NCBI RefSeq assembly: GCF_021432765.1
Contig: NZ_CP058908.1
Span: 1,256,001 to 1,320,000, forward strand
From: Pseudomonas phenolilytica
GTDB lineage: Bacteria; Pseudomonadota; Gammaproteobacteria; Pseudomonadales; Pseudomonadaceae
DNA length: 64,000 nt
Direction of reading: 5' to 3'
The position numbers and the translations under genes were made by a program. A model generated the notes under the pieces. It saw only the letters and a program-made list of their open reading frames with translations, was not told the origin of the DNA and made no database searches. Of the stretch, positions 19,179-27,000 are shown in pieces. The first letter of the stretch is position 1; the number at the start of each line of letters is the position of its first letter.

Positions 19179-19318
19179 CTATTTATTACGTCCGCATCTG
19201 GCAGGCCGCTGGCAGGCCGCGCGCGGAAGCGCCGGCGGTCAACGAGCTGGAAATGGATTCATCCCCCGGCCGTGTGGCACGGCCGAGGTCGGGTCGTCAT
19301 CAGACGCACCCGAACGCC

Positions 19319-20227
19319 TCAAGGATACTGTTGCGGCTGAATGTCGAGCGGCTTGAATGTCTCACGCTCGGCGACGAACGCCGGGCGCGGCTTCTGCGCG
19401 CAGAACGGAGCCAGCACGGCATTATCCACATGGTTGTAGACGTAGAACAGATTGCTCCGCGCACTCGGGGTGATATTGCCATTGGAGCCGTGCATGGTGT
19501 TGCAGTCGAAGAACACCACGCTGCCGGCGGGGCCGGTGGCGCAGTCGATGCCGAAACGGCTGGCCAGCTCGCTCAGGCTGTTCTGGTCGGGCACGCCGAT
19601 CTCCTGCTTGCGCAGGGATTTCTCGTAGTGGTTTTCCGGCGTGGCGCCGACGCAGCGCACATAGTGGCGGTGCGAACCGGGCATCAGCATCAGCGGGCCG
19701 TTGTGCGGCTCGTTGTCGGTCAGCAGGATCGAGCAGGACAGGCAGCGCATACGCGGCATGCCGTCCTCGATGTGCCAGGTTTCGAAATCCGAATGCCAGT
19801 AGAACTCCTTGCCGCTGAAGCCCGGTTTGAAGTTCATTCGCGACTGATGCACGTAGACGTCGCCACCGAGAATGAAGCGGGCGATGCCGGCGATGCGCTC
19901 ATCGGCGGCGACGCGGGCGAACAGCGGGTTGTCCTTGTGGATAGCGAACACCGAGCGGATCGCGCCGCTGTCGGGTTCCTGAATGGTCTTGCCGGAGTCG
20001 GCGACGGCCGGATCCTGGCGCATGCGCTCGAGTTCGGCGCGAAACAGGGCCACTTCCTCGGCACTGAACAGCTGGGGGATGACCAGGTAGCCGTCGCGCT
20101 CGAAGCGTTCGATCAGCTCGGCGGCGATCGGCGCGTTCTCCAGGTCGCTGCGGTAGACGACCGGGTCCAGACGGTCCTGCCAGCGCGGCTGGTTCTCGTG
20201 GCGCGAGGGATACAGGTCGGCTTGCAT
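19319..20227 (-). CDS. ectD: Ectoine hydroxylase EctD
   Basis: 302 residues. Fe(II)/2-oxoglutarate dioxygenase that converts ectoine to 5-hydroxyectoine. The EctD signature is intact: FYWHSDFETWHIEDGMPRMR carries the His-x-Asp iron ligands and the substrate-binding stretch, and the distal His is in DCNTMHGSNG. ATG 20227 gives the N-terminus I recall for P. stutzeri EctD. A GTG at 20236 has a much better placed ribosome-binding site (AAGGAGG, 5 bases away), which would add three residues. Fourth gene of the operon. Confidence 0.95.
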   Translation of the reverse strand: MQADLYPSRHENQPRWQDRLDPVVYRSDLENAPIAAELIERFERDGYLVIPQLFSAEEVALFRAELERMRQDPAVADSGKTIQEPDSGAIRSVFAIHKDNPLFARVAADERIAGIARFILGGDVYVHQSRMNFKPGFSGKEFYWHSDFETWHIEDGMPRMRCLSCSILLTDNEPHNGPLMLMPGSHRHYVRCVGATPENHYEKSLRKQEIGVPDQNSLSELASRFGIDCATGPAGSVVFFDCNTMHGSNGNITPSARSNLFYVYNHVDNAVLAPFCAQKPRPAFVAERETFKPLDIQPQQYP

Positions 20228-20288
20228 AGGCTGCACGCTTGCCTCCTTTCTTGTCGTGGCGGGGCGGCATGCTGGCCGCCCCGGTGAA

Positions 20289-20690
20289 TCAGACGGTTGC
20301 GGCCTCCAGCGGATAGACGCCGCTGGCGTCATGCACTTCGCGGCCGTTGAGGGGCGGGTTGAACACGCAGGCCAGCTTCATGTCCTCGCTGCCGCCTCGC
20401 AGCAGGTGCTCGTCATGCTGGTCCAGCACGTACAGCGTGCCCGGCTCGATCTTGTAGATCTTGCCGTCGGCGAGGGTTTCGATCTCGCCATTGCCGCTGA
20501 TGCAGTACACCGACTCGAAGTGGTTCTGGTAGTGGATGTGCGTCTCGCTGCCGGCGTAGATGGTGGTGATGTGGAAGGAGAAGCCGACGTTGTCATCCTT
20601 GAGCAGCATGCGCGTGCTGTCCCAGGTGCCGGTCTGGCTGTGGACCTTGCGTTCGGTCTTTTCGCATTCGGCGAGGGTTCTGACGATCAT
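20289..20690 (-). CDS. ectC: L-ectoine synthase EctC
   Basis: 133 residues. Metal-dependent cupin enzyme that cyclises N-gamma-acetyl-diaminobutyrate to ectoine, losing water. The cupin core is clear ([23 protein letters not shown], later [13 protein letters not shown]), and the length matches the family (about 130). GAGG lies 8 bases before ATG 20690, and the gene starts 10 bases after the ectB stop. Confidence 0.96.
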   Translation of the reverse strand: MIVRTLAECEKTERKVHSQTGTWDSTRMLLKDDNVGFSFHITTIYAGSETHIHYQNHFESVYCISGNGEIETLADGKIYKIEPGTLYVLDQHDEHLLRGGSEDMKLACVFNPPLNGREVHDASGVYPLEAATV

Positions 20691-20700
20691 GTGAAATACC

Positions 20701-21978
20701 TCAGGAAGCCTGGTTCGCGGTCTGTTCGCTCATCACGGCGGCGAACGCCTTGTCGAGGATGGTAAGTGCCTTGTCGATCTGCCCGTCGCTGATGATCAGC
20801 GGGCAGAGACACTTGACCACTTCGCTGTGGGCGCCGCTGGTCTCGATCACCAGACCGCTGTCGAAGGCGTGACGGCAGACGGCGGCAGCGATCTCGCCAT
20901 CCGGGCAGCTGATGCCGAGCATCATCCCGCGGCCCTTGAGAAACAGCGAATCCGGGCCGTGGCGGCGGATGATGCGCTGCATGCCGTCGGCGATGCGCTT
21001 GCCCTTGGCTTTCACGCCGCTGGCGAACGCGTCGTTCTGCCAGAAGTGCTGCAGCGCCGCCGCGGCGGTGACGAAGGCGTGGTTGTTGCCGCGGAAGGTA
21101 CCGTTGTGTTCGCCCGGCTGCCACTGGTCCAGCTCCTGGCGCAGCAGCACCATGGCGAACGGCAGGCCGTAGCCGGACAGCGACTTGGACAGGGTCACGA
21201 TATCCGGCTGGATGCCCATTTCCTCGAAGCTGAAGAAGCTGCCGGTGCGGCCGCAGCCGGCCTGGATGTCATCGACGATCAGCAGCATCTCGTGCTTGCG
21301 GCAGAGCTTCTCCAGCTTGCGCATCCACTCGGCCGAGGCGACGTTCAGACCGCCTTCGCCCTGCACCGTTTCGACGATCACCGCCGCCGGCTTGTCGATG
21401 CCGCTGGAGGGGTCGGACAGCAGCTTGTCCATCATGCCGATGGTGTTGGTTTTGTCGCCGAAGTAGTTGGCGTAGGGCATGCGGCTGACATCGCTGAGGC
21501 CGGTGCCGGCGCCGCCGCGGTGGTGCTGGTTACCGGTGGCGGCCAGCGCGCCGATGCTGCAGCCGTGGAAGCCGTTGGTGAAGCTGATGATGTTGTTGCG
21601 CCCGGTGACCTTGCGCGCGAGCTTCAAGGCCGCCTCGACCGCGTTGGTGCCGGTCGGGCCGGTGAATTGCATGCGGTAGCTGCCCATGCCGCGCGGCTCG
21701 AGGATCAGCCGGTTGAAGGTGTCGAGAAAGCGCGCCTTGGCCGCGGTGTACATGTCCAGGCCATGGGTAATGCCGTCGCGCTCGATGTAGTCGAGCAGCG
21801 CCTGCTTGAGTACCGGGTGGTTGTGCCCGTAATTGAGCGTGCCGGCACCGGCGAGGAAGTCGATGTAACGCTTGCCGTCGTGGGTGACCAGTTCGGCGCC
21901 CTGGGCCTTGTCGAAGACCACGGGGAAGGAACGGCAGTAGCTGCGAACCTGGGATTCGTTCAGTTCAAAGGTGTTCAT
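20701..21978 (-). CDS. ectB: Diaminobutyrate-2-oxoglutarate transaminase EctB
   Basis: 425 residues. PLP-dependent class III aminotransferase making L-2,4-diaminobutyrate from aspartate semialdehyde and glutamate, the first committed ectoine step. Typical sites are present: [13 protein letters not shown], the cofactor aspartate in [12 protein letters not shown], and the PLP lysine in [13 protein letters not shown] 21978 follows AAGGAG at 5 bases and overlaps the ectA stop by four bases (ATGA). The reading frame is open far upstream through ectA, but that extension is out of the ectA frame and is not coding. Confidence 0.96.
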   Translation of the reverse strand: MNTFELNESQVRSYCRSFPVVFDKAQGAELVTHDGKRYIDFLAGAGTLNYGHNHPVLKQALLDYIERDGITHGLDMYTAAKARFLDTFNRLILEPRGMGSYRMQFTGPTGTNAVEAALKLARKVTGRNNIISFTNGFHGCSIGALAATGNQHHRGGAGTGLSDVSRMPYANYFGDKTNTIGMMDKLLSDPSSGIDKPAAVIVETVQGEGGLNVASAEWMRKLEKLCRKHEMLLIVDDIQAGCGRTGSFFSFEEMGIQPDIVTLSKSLSGYGLPFAMVLLRQELDQWQPGEHNGTFRGNNHAFVTAAAALQHFWQNDAFASGVKAKGKRIADGMQRIIRRHGPDSLFLKGRGMMLGISCPDGEIAAAVCRHAFDSGLVIETSGAHSEVVKCLCPLIISDGQIDKALTILDKAFAAVMSEQTANQAS

Positions 21979-22508
21979 ACGTGCTCCTTGAGCTCTTCTT
22001 CTAGGTGGGAAACGGTGAACGGACCGGCGCGGTAGAGCACCTCGTCCTCGTGCTGTCCGGCGAAATGCACGTCGCGGGCGAACAGCGTGCGTGTCGTGCA
22101 ATTGGCGTCGAGGCGGTCGAAGGCGCGCTTGAACAGCGCCTGCGACGCCGCGTTGTCCGGCGAGATGGTGGTTTCCATGAAACGTACGCCGTGTTCGCCA
22201 GCGACGCGGGCGGTCAAGGCCAGCAGCATGCGCAGGGCCAGCCCCTGGCCACGCATCGAGGCGTCGACGGCGACCTGCCAGACGAACAGCGTGTCCGGCC
22301 GTGAGGGCGGGCGATAACCGGAGATGAAGCCGACCAGGCGGCCGTCGGCGGTTTCGGCGGCGATGGCGGTGTCGGCGAAGTCGGAGCACTGCAGCAGGTT
22401 GCAGTAGACCGAGTTCCTATCGAGGGGCTGGCAGCGCGCCACCAGCTGATGGAGGTTGTAACCGTCGCTGTCGGTTGGACGACGGAGCATTACGGTGGCA
22501 AAACTCAA
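21975..22508 (-). CDS. ectA: Diaminobutyrate acetyltransferase EctA
   Basis: 177 residues. GNAT-fold enzyme that acetylates diaminobutyrate at the gamma amino group. The acetyl-CoA loop is VAVDASMRGQGLALRML, and conserved family stretches include VYCNLLQCSDF and METTISPDN. The start is unusual. AAAGGAG (about 22514-22520) sits 5 bases before a TTG at 22508, while the first ATG (22490) is 23 bases away, so TTG is taken as the start. The frame is open upstream, but only to a stop with no ATG. First gene of the operon, coupled to ectB by ATGA. Confidence 0.94.
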   Translation of the reverse strand: MSFATVMLRRPTDSDGYNLHQLVARCQPLDRNSVYCNLLQCSDFADTAIAAETADGRLVGFISGYRPPSRPDTLFVWQVAVDASMRGQGLALRMLLALTARVAGEHGVRFMETTISPDNAASQALFKRAFDRLDANCTTRTLFARDVHFAGQHEDEVLYRAGPFTVSHLEEELKEHV

Positions 22509-22541
22509 AACAACTCCTTTCGGTTGATACTGTCCTTTTTC

Positions 22542-22571
22542 AGGGTAAACACATTGAAAAGATTATCTCAA
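22542..22571 (-). promoter_or_regulatory. Candidate promoter of the ectABCD-ask operon
   Basis: On the minus strand TTGAGA (22571-22566), an 18-base AT-rich spacer and TACCCT (22547-22542), about 33 bases before the ectA start. A good -35 with a GC-rich -10 and a long spacer is the kind of suboptimal promoter proposed for osmotically induced ect operons. No experiment supports it here. Confidence 0.6.
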
Positions 22572-23091
22572 CCCGCTGCGCCGATATTGGCCGCGAGTCA
22601 GCGGAGATGAACTCGTAGAATATCCACGGATAACGGCAAGTTGCCGAAGGTGATTCAATGTGTTTCACGGTGCCAATTCGAGCGAGATACTGAGGTCGAT
22701 GCGGAAGTTGAACTTGGTGGTCGCGCAAAGTTCCATGCGAATGGCGCAAAGGTAGGCTGCAGCCCTCGTCATACCTGGCTTTGCGGCGGATTTCATTGCC
22801 GCGCTGTCAGTCTCGAGAACAGTGGAAAGTTTCCGCAGAACTATCTGGCCGATATGGCATGACATGCGGTTGAATATCGCGGACCAACTGTTGGGTGAAC
22901 TTGCGTGGTTCGCTGGCGGACGAGCGCCTTCAACTGGCGCGTTGCCGGAAAGTTGATCTTGTGTGATGTGACGTAGGGTGCCGGAAGTTCATGCGACTCA
23001 TCTGGCGGCATATCGGCCATATATGCCGCGCAGTGTCGCGTGATTCCATCGCGCGCACTGCACGCAGTTCACCCAGTGCGCGCGGAACGCC
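22572..23091. other. Non-coding gap between ectA promoter and zwf 3' end
   Basis: About 520 bases with only short unconvincing frames (66-73 codons, no ribosome-binding site, no recognisable protein). It is less GC-rich than the flanks. A perfect inverted repeat GCGGCATAT-N7-ATATGCCGC lies at 23005-23029, about 65 bases after the zwf stop, without a T-run. Part of it (TGGCCGATATG when read on the minus strand) recurs on the plus strand near 22847. I see no tRNA or known RNA here. Confidence 0.5.
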
Positions 23092-24534
23092 TCAATGCGA
23101 CCAGCCGCGACCCTGGCGTTCGATGAGCTGGTGGGCCTGTTCCGGGCCGTCGCTGCCGGCGGGGTAGGGGCGCGGCTTGCGGTAATGGCCCTGCCAGCCG
23201 CGCAGGATCGGATCGACCCACTGCCAGGCGGCTTCCACCTCGTCGCGCCGCATGAACAGCGTGGAATCGCCTTCGATCACGTCGAGCAGCAGGCGCTCGT
23301 AGGCATCCCAGCGGCGGCTGCTGCTGAAGGCGTGCGCCAGGTTCAGATCCAGCTCCACCGGTTCGAGCTGCATGCCCTTGCCCGGCGCCTTGGCCATCAG
23401 CTGCAGGCCGATGCATTCCTCGGGCTGCAGGCGGATCACCAGGCGGTTGGCTTCGCCCTTCTTGAACAGCAGGTGCGGCACCGGCTTGAAGGTGATGATG
23501 ATCTCCGAGCGCTTGCGCGCCATGCGCTTGCCGGTGCGCAGGTAGAACGGCACGCCGGCCCAGCGCCAGTTGTCGATCTCGGTCTGCACGGCGACGAAGG
23601 TTTCGGTGTCGCTGTCATTGTCGATGCTGGGCTCGAAGTAGTAAGCCGGCACGTCGTGGCCGCCGATCTGGCCGGCGCCGTACTGGCCGCGCACGGTCTT
23701 GTCCAGCACGTCCATGCCGGTGATCGGCTTGAGCGCCTGCAGCACCTTGACCTTCTCGTTGCGCACCGACTCGGCGTCGAAGCGCACCGGCGCCTCCATC
23801 GCCACCAGGCAGAGCAGTTGCAGCAGGTGGTTCTGCAGCATGTCGCGCATCGCGCCGGCGTGGTCGTAGTAGCCGCCGCGGTTCTCCACGCCGAGCGTTT
23901 CGGCCACGGTGATCTGCACATGATCGATATGCCCGGCGCGCCAGATCGGCTCGAACAGCGCGTTGGCGAAGCGCAGCGCCATGAGGTTCTGCACGGTTTC
24001 CTTGCCCAGGTAGTGGTCGATCCGGTAGATGCGCGACTCGGCGAACACCGCGCCGATCGCCGCATTGATCGCGCGCGCCGATTCCAGCGAGTGGCCGATG
24101 GGTTTCTCCAACACGATGCGCGCGTTTTCCCCGGCCAGTCCGGCGCTTTCCAGATGGCTGGCGATGGGCTCGAACAGGTCCGGCGCGGTGGCCAGGTAGT
24201 AGACCCGCACGCGCCTGTCACCGCTGCCCAGGTGATGCGCCAGGCGGACGAATTCGCCGCGCTGGCTGGCGTCCATGGCGAAATAGTCCAGCCGCTGGGC
24301 GAAGGCCTGCCAGGTGTCGACGCTGAAATCGCCGCGCGCGACCTGCGCCCGGCAGTGGCGTTCGGCTAGCGCCAGGTAGCCGGCGCGGTTGAGCTTCTTG
24401 CGCGCCAGCGCGAGAATCCGCACGTCGCTGTGCAGGCGACCGTCGCGGTGCAAGTGGTAGAGCGCCGGCAGCAGTTTGTGCAGGGTCAGGTCGCCGGTTC
24501 CGCCGAACACGAGCATGTCACAGGAAATCGACAC
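23092..24534 (-). CDS. zwf: Glucose-6-phosphate 1-dehydrogenase
   Basis: 480 residues. Oxidises glucose-6-phosphate to 6-phosphogluconolactone with NADP+ or NAD+, feeding the Entner-Doudoroff route. It has the nucleotide loop FGGTGDLTLHKLLPAL, the EKPIGHS motif and the active-site RIDHYLGKE. GTG 24534 is chosen because AGGAG lies 7 bases upstream; the longer TTG frame has no site. It is divergent from hexR with a HexR-type operator between them. The sequence differs from the better-known Pseudomonas Zwf (GALGDLALRKL) and appears to be the PA5439-type paralogue, so a second zwf may exist elsewhere. Confidence 0.94.
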   Translation of the reverse strand: MSISCDMLVFGGTGDLTLHKLLPALYHLHRDGRLHSDVRILALARKKLNRAGYLALAERHCRAQVARGDFSVDTWQAFAQRLDYFAMDASQRGEFVRLAHHLGSGDRRVRVYYLATAPDLFEPIASHLESAGLAGENARIVLEKPIGHSLESARAINAAIGAVFAESRIYRIDHYLGKETVQNLMALRFANALFEPIWRAGHIDHVQITVAETLGVENRGGYYDHAGAMRDMLQNHLLQLLCLVAMEAPVRFDAESVRNEKVKVLQALKPITGMDVLDKTVRGQYGAGQIGGHDVPAYYFEPSIDNDSDTETFVAVQTEIDNWRWAGVPFYLRTGKRMARKRSEIIITFKPVPHLLFKKGEANRLVIRLQPEECIGLQLMAKAPGKGMQLEPVELDLNLAHAFSSSRRWDAYERLLLDVIEGDSTLFMRRDEVEAAWQWVDPILRGWQGHYRKPRPYPAGSDGPEQAHQLIERQGRGWSH

Positions 24535-24578
24535 GGGAGCACTCCTGGAGGCCAAAAAAGGGGCGTCACGGCGAGGCT

Positions 24579-24593
24579 TGTAGTATAACTACC
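24579..24593. promoter_or_regulatory. Candidate HexR operator between zwf and hexR
   Basis: TGTAGT-ATA-ACTACC fits the recalled HexR consensus TGTARTwwwAYTACA at all but the last base. A second half-site ACTACAA lies at 24599-24605, also forming TTGTAGT-N14-ACTACAA. It sits in the divergent promoter region, so HexR would control both zwf and itself, with release by 2-keto-3-deoxy-6-phosphogluconate as known for the family. Confidence 0.75.
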
Positions 24594-24672
24594 GCCCCAC
24601 TACAACCCGCTGATGGTCGAGCGGCGCTGCGGCGCCCAGGCCATCGGACGCGAGCATAAGCGAGTCCGCCAC

Positions 24673-25536
24673 GTGAATCTGCTGCAACACATCGCCCAAT
24701 CGAGAAGCCTGTTGAGGAAGTCGGAACTGAAGGTGGCCGACCACGTCCTGCTCGATCCGGCCTCGGTGATGCACAGTTCGATGGCCGATCTGGCCCATGC
24801 GGTAGGTGTCAGCGAGCCGACCATCGTGCGTTTCTGCCGCGCCATCGGCTGCCAGGGCTTTCAGGACCTCAAGCTGAAACTGGCGCAAAGCCTGGCCGCC
24901 GGCGCCAGCTTCGGCCAGTTCGCCATCAGCGAGAACGACTCGGTGATGGATGTCAGTCTGAAGATTTTCGATACCACCCTGCACACCCTGATGGAGGTGC
25001 GCGAGCGCCTCGATCCGCAGGCGCTGGAGCGCGCCATCGAGGCCTGCGCCAAGGCCGAGCGGGTGGAGTTCTACGGTTTCGGCGCGTCCGGCGCGGTGGC
25101 CACCGATGCCCAGCACAAGTTCTTCCGTCTGCTGCTGTCGGCGGCGGCCTATTCCGACCCGCACATGCAGGCGATGTCGGCGGTGACGCTCAAACCCACC
25201 GACGTGGCGATCTGCATCTCGCAGTCGGGGCGCTCCAAGGACCTGCTGATCACCGCCAACGTGGTGCGCGAATCCGGCGCCACGCTGATCACCCTGTGCC
25301 CGAGCCAGACGCCGCTGGCCGAGCTGGCGACCATCAACCTGGCCATCGACGTGCAGGAAGACACCGAGATCTACACGCCGCTGACCTCCCGCATCGCCCA
25401 TCTGGTGGTGATCGACGTGTTGGCGATGGGCGTGGCGATGGCGCGCGGACCGAGCCTGGTCAACCACCTCAAGAGCGTCAAGCGCAGCCTGCGCAGCCTG
25501 CGGCTGTCGCCCAAGTCGGTGAAGCACGACGACTGA
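24673..25536 (+). CDS. hexR: HexR-type regulator of glucose metabolism (RpiR/MurR family)
   Basis: 287 residues. N-terminal HTH_6 domain (about 1-77; NLLQHIAQSRSLLRKSELKVADHVL, SEPTIVRFCRAIGCQGFQDLK) and a C-terminal SIS sugar-phosphate domain (about 120-260; GFGASGAVATDAQHKFFR, CISQSGRSKDLL). It closely matches pseudomonad HexR, which represses zwf/edd/gap genes. GTG 24673 is used because homologues begin at NLLQHIA; the 20 extra codons upstream overlap the operator region. No strong ribosome-binding site is seen. It may be the PA5438-type paralogue rather than the canonical HexR beside edd/glk. Confidence 0.88.
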   Translation: MNLLQHIAQSRSLLRKSELKVADHVLLDPASVMHSSMADLAHAVGVSEPTIVRFCRAIGCQGFQDLKLKLAQSLAAGASFGQFAISENDSVMDVSLKIFDTTLHTLMEVRERLDPQALERAIEACAKAERVEFYGFGASGAVATDAQHKFFRLLLSAAAYSDPHMQAMSAVTLKPTDVAICISQSGRSKDLLITANVVRESGATLITLCPSQTPLAELATINLAIDVQEDTEIYTPLTSRIAHLVVIDVLAMGVAMARGPSLVNHLKSVKRSLRSLRLSPKSVKHDD

Positions 25537-25633
25537 ACGGGCGCGTTCATCGCTCGTTCAACGAGCTGTCTTCAAGGCGTCATCTGGCGGTCCGATGCTG
25601 GGTTTCCCGATACCCGTCCTGGGAGACCGCCCC

Positions 25634-25843
25634 ATGTACCCGTATACCGACCTTCCGCCGTCCGACGCCAAGGCCCGCCGCAAGGAGCAGGACGTGCGGC
25701 GCATGCAGTTCCGTCGCGCCATCGAGAGTTACGCCGAGGAGCGCCGTCTGCACGCGCTGCTGGACCCGTTCGCCGAGCCTGCCGCACTCACTGCACAGCG
25801 GGCTTGGGCTGAGAACCGCCGAAGCGCGCGGCCAGCGCACTGA
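25634..25843 (+). CDS. Small hypothetical protein
   Basis: 69 residues starting MYPYTDLPPSDAK, highly charged and probably helical (RRKEQDVRRMQFRRAIE, YAEERRLHALLDPFAE). GGGAG lies about 7 bases before the ATG. The last 56 bases overlap the 3' end of the convergent LysR gene, so the true protein might be shorter or the frame spurious. No family is recognised. Support is the ribosome-binding site, the position in the gap and the composition only. Confidence 0.4.
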   Translation: MYPYTDLPPSDAKARRKEQDVRRMQFRRAIESYAEERRLHALLDPFAEPAALTAQRAWAENRRSARPAH

Positions 25844-26747
25844 CCTGCGCGCGCTGATCACGGATGAAGGCGAAGAATGCCTGGGCCACCGGGCTCAGGC
25901 GTTTGCCGCGGGCATGCGCGACGCACCAGCTGCGGTAGAGCGGTAGCTCGTCCACCGGCAGCTCGCGCAGCAGGCCGTGGGCCAGTTCCAGCGTAACCGC
26001 ATGGCGCGGCAGCAGCGCCACGCCGAGGCCGGCGATCACCGCTTCGCGCAGCGCATCGAGCGAGGCGATCTGCACCGTCTGCGCGAAGTGCGCGCGCTTT
26101 TGCTGGAAGTATTCCTCGCAGGCCTTGCGCGTGCCCGAGCCGGGTTCGCGCACCAGCAGCGGATAGGCCGCCAGGTCCTGCAACGACAGCCGGCTGGCCT
26201 GACACAGCGGATGTTCCGGCGGCGCCACGGCGACGATCGGGTTGTTGAGGAACGGCAGGAACTCCAGCGCGACTTCCGAGGGCATCAGCGACATGATCAC
26301 CAGATCGTCGCGGTTGTCCGACAGGCGCTTGATCACCTGCGCACGGTTGACCACGCTCAGTTGCAGGCTGACGTCCGGGTGCTGGCGACGAAACGCGGCG
26401 AACAGGTGCGGCACGAAGTACTTGGCGCTGGATTCCACCGCCAGGTTGAGCTGGCCCTGCAGCGAGCCCTGCAGGTCGGTCAGCTGCATGTCGAGGCTGT
26501 CGAGGCGGGCGAAGATGTCGCTGCTGGCGCGCTTGAGCGCCTCGGCGGCCTCGGTCAGGTAGAGTTTCTTGCCGACGTACTCGAACAGCGGCTGGCCGAC
26601 CAGCTCCTCCAGCTGGCGAATCTGCAGACTCACCGCCGGCTGGGTCAGCGCCATTTCCTCAGCCGCGCGGCTGTATGAGCGACTTTCGCAGACGGCGCCG
26701 AACACCTGAAGCTGGCGCAGCGTCATGCGCATCAGGGACTTTCGCAT
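25788..26747 (-). CDS. pycR: LysR-type regulator divergent from pyruvate carboxylase (PycR-like)
   Basis: 319 residues. Winged HTH at about 8-66 (MTLRQLQVFGAVCESRSYSRAAEEMALTQPAVSLQIRQLEE) and a LysR substrate domain (about 95-300) of the CbbR/CysB-like fold. It is divergent from pycA with a 253-base shared control region. In PAO1 the equivalent position holds PA5437, named PycR as a putative pyruvate carboxylase regulator. ATG 26747 is chosen over an upstream in-frame start because GGAGAA lies 5 bases away. The effector is unknown; the name is by position and similarity. Confidence 0.85.
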   Translation of the reverse strand: MRKSLMRMTLRQLQVFGAVCESRSYSRAAEEMALTQPAVSLQIRQLEELVGQPLFEYVGKKLYLTEAAEALKRASSDIFARLDSLDMQLTDLQGSLQGQLNLAVESSAKYFVPHLFAAFRRQHPDVSLQLSVVNRAQVIKRLSDNRDDLVIMSLMPSEVALEFLPFLNNPIVAVAPPEHPLCQASRLSLQDLAAYPLLVREPGSGTRKACEEYFQQKRAHFAQTVQIASLDALREAVIAGLGVALLPRHAVTLELAHGLLRELPVDELPLYRSWCVAHARGKRLSPVAQAFFAFIRDQRAQVSALAARFGGSQPKPAVQ

Positions 26748-26825
26748 GAGGGTTCTCCGGCGCCACGGGCGCCTGGCAGATAACGAATTTTTACTGTTCA
26801 AGCGGTCAGCTAAGCGCGCCGCAGC

Positions 26826-26869
26826 CCGGTAATACCGGTATCTGCACGCATGTATAAGTTTTCACTTAT
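26826..26869. promoter_or_regulatory. Palindromes in the pycR-pycA control region
   Basis: Two symmetric elements: CCGGTA-A-TACCGG (26826-26838, perfect) and ATAAG-TTTTCA-CTTAT (26854-26869). Further ATAAG copies follow at 26872 and near 26905 in an AT-rich tract. They are plausible LysR operator sites for the divergent regulator, since LTTR boxes are short interrupted palindromes. Confidence 0.45.
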
Positions 26870-27000
26870 CCATAAGCAAACAATTATTTATTTTCGGTAA
26901 TCGATAAGCGAGGCGTAGGGTAAAAAACGCTCGCCGAGGCGGGCACTTCCCGACCCGTCCTGCGTGCGGGTCGCCTGCTCATCGATCCGAGGAAGACAGC

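Noticed and set aside
22490..22492. ATG 22490 as the ectA start
   Set aside because: The ribosome-binding site is 23 bases away, while TTG 22508 is correctly spaced; the upstream residues are also consistent with the family.
22641..22865. Short frames of 66-73 codons in the ect-zwf gap
   Set aside because: No ribosome-binding site, no recognisable protein, overlapping on both strands.
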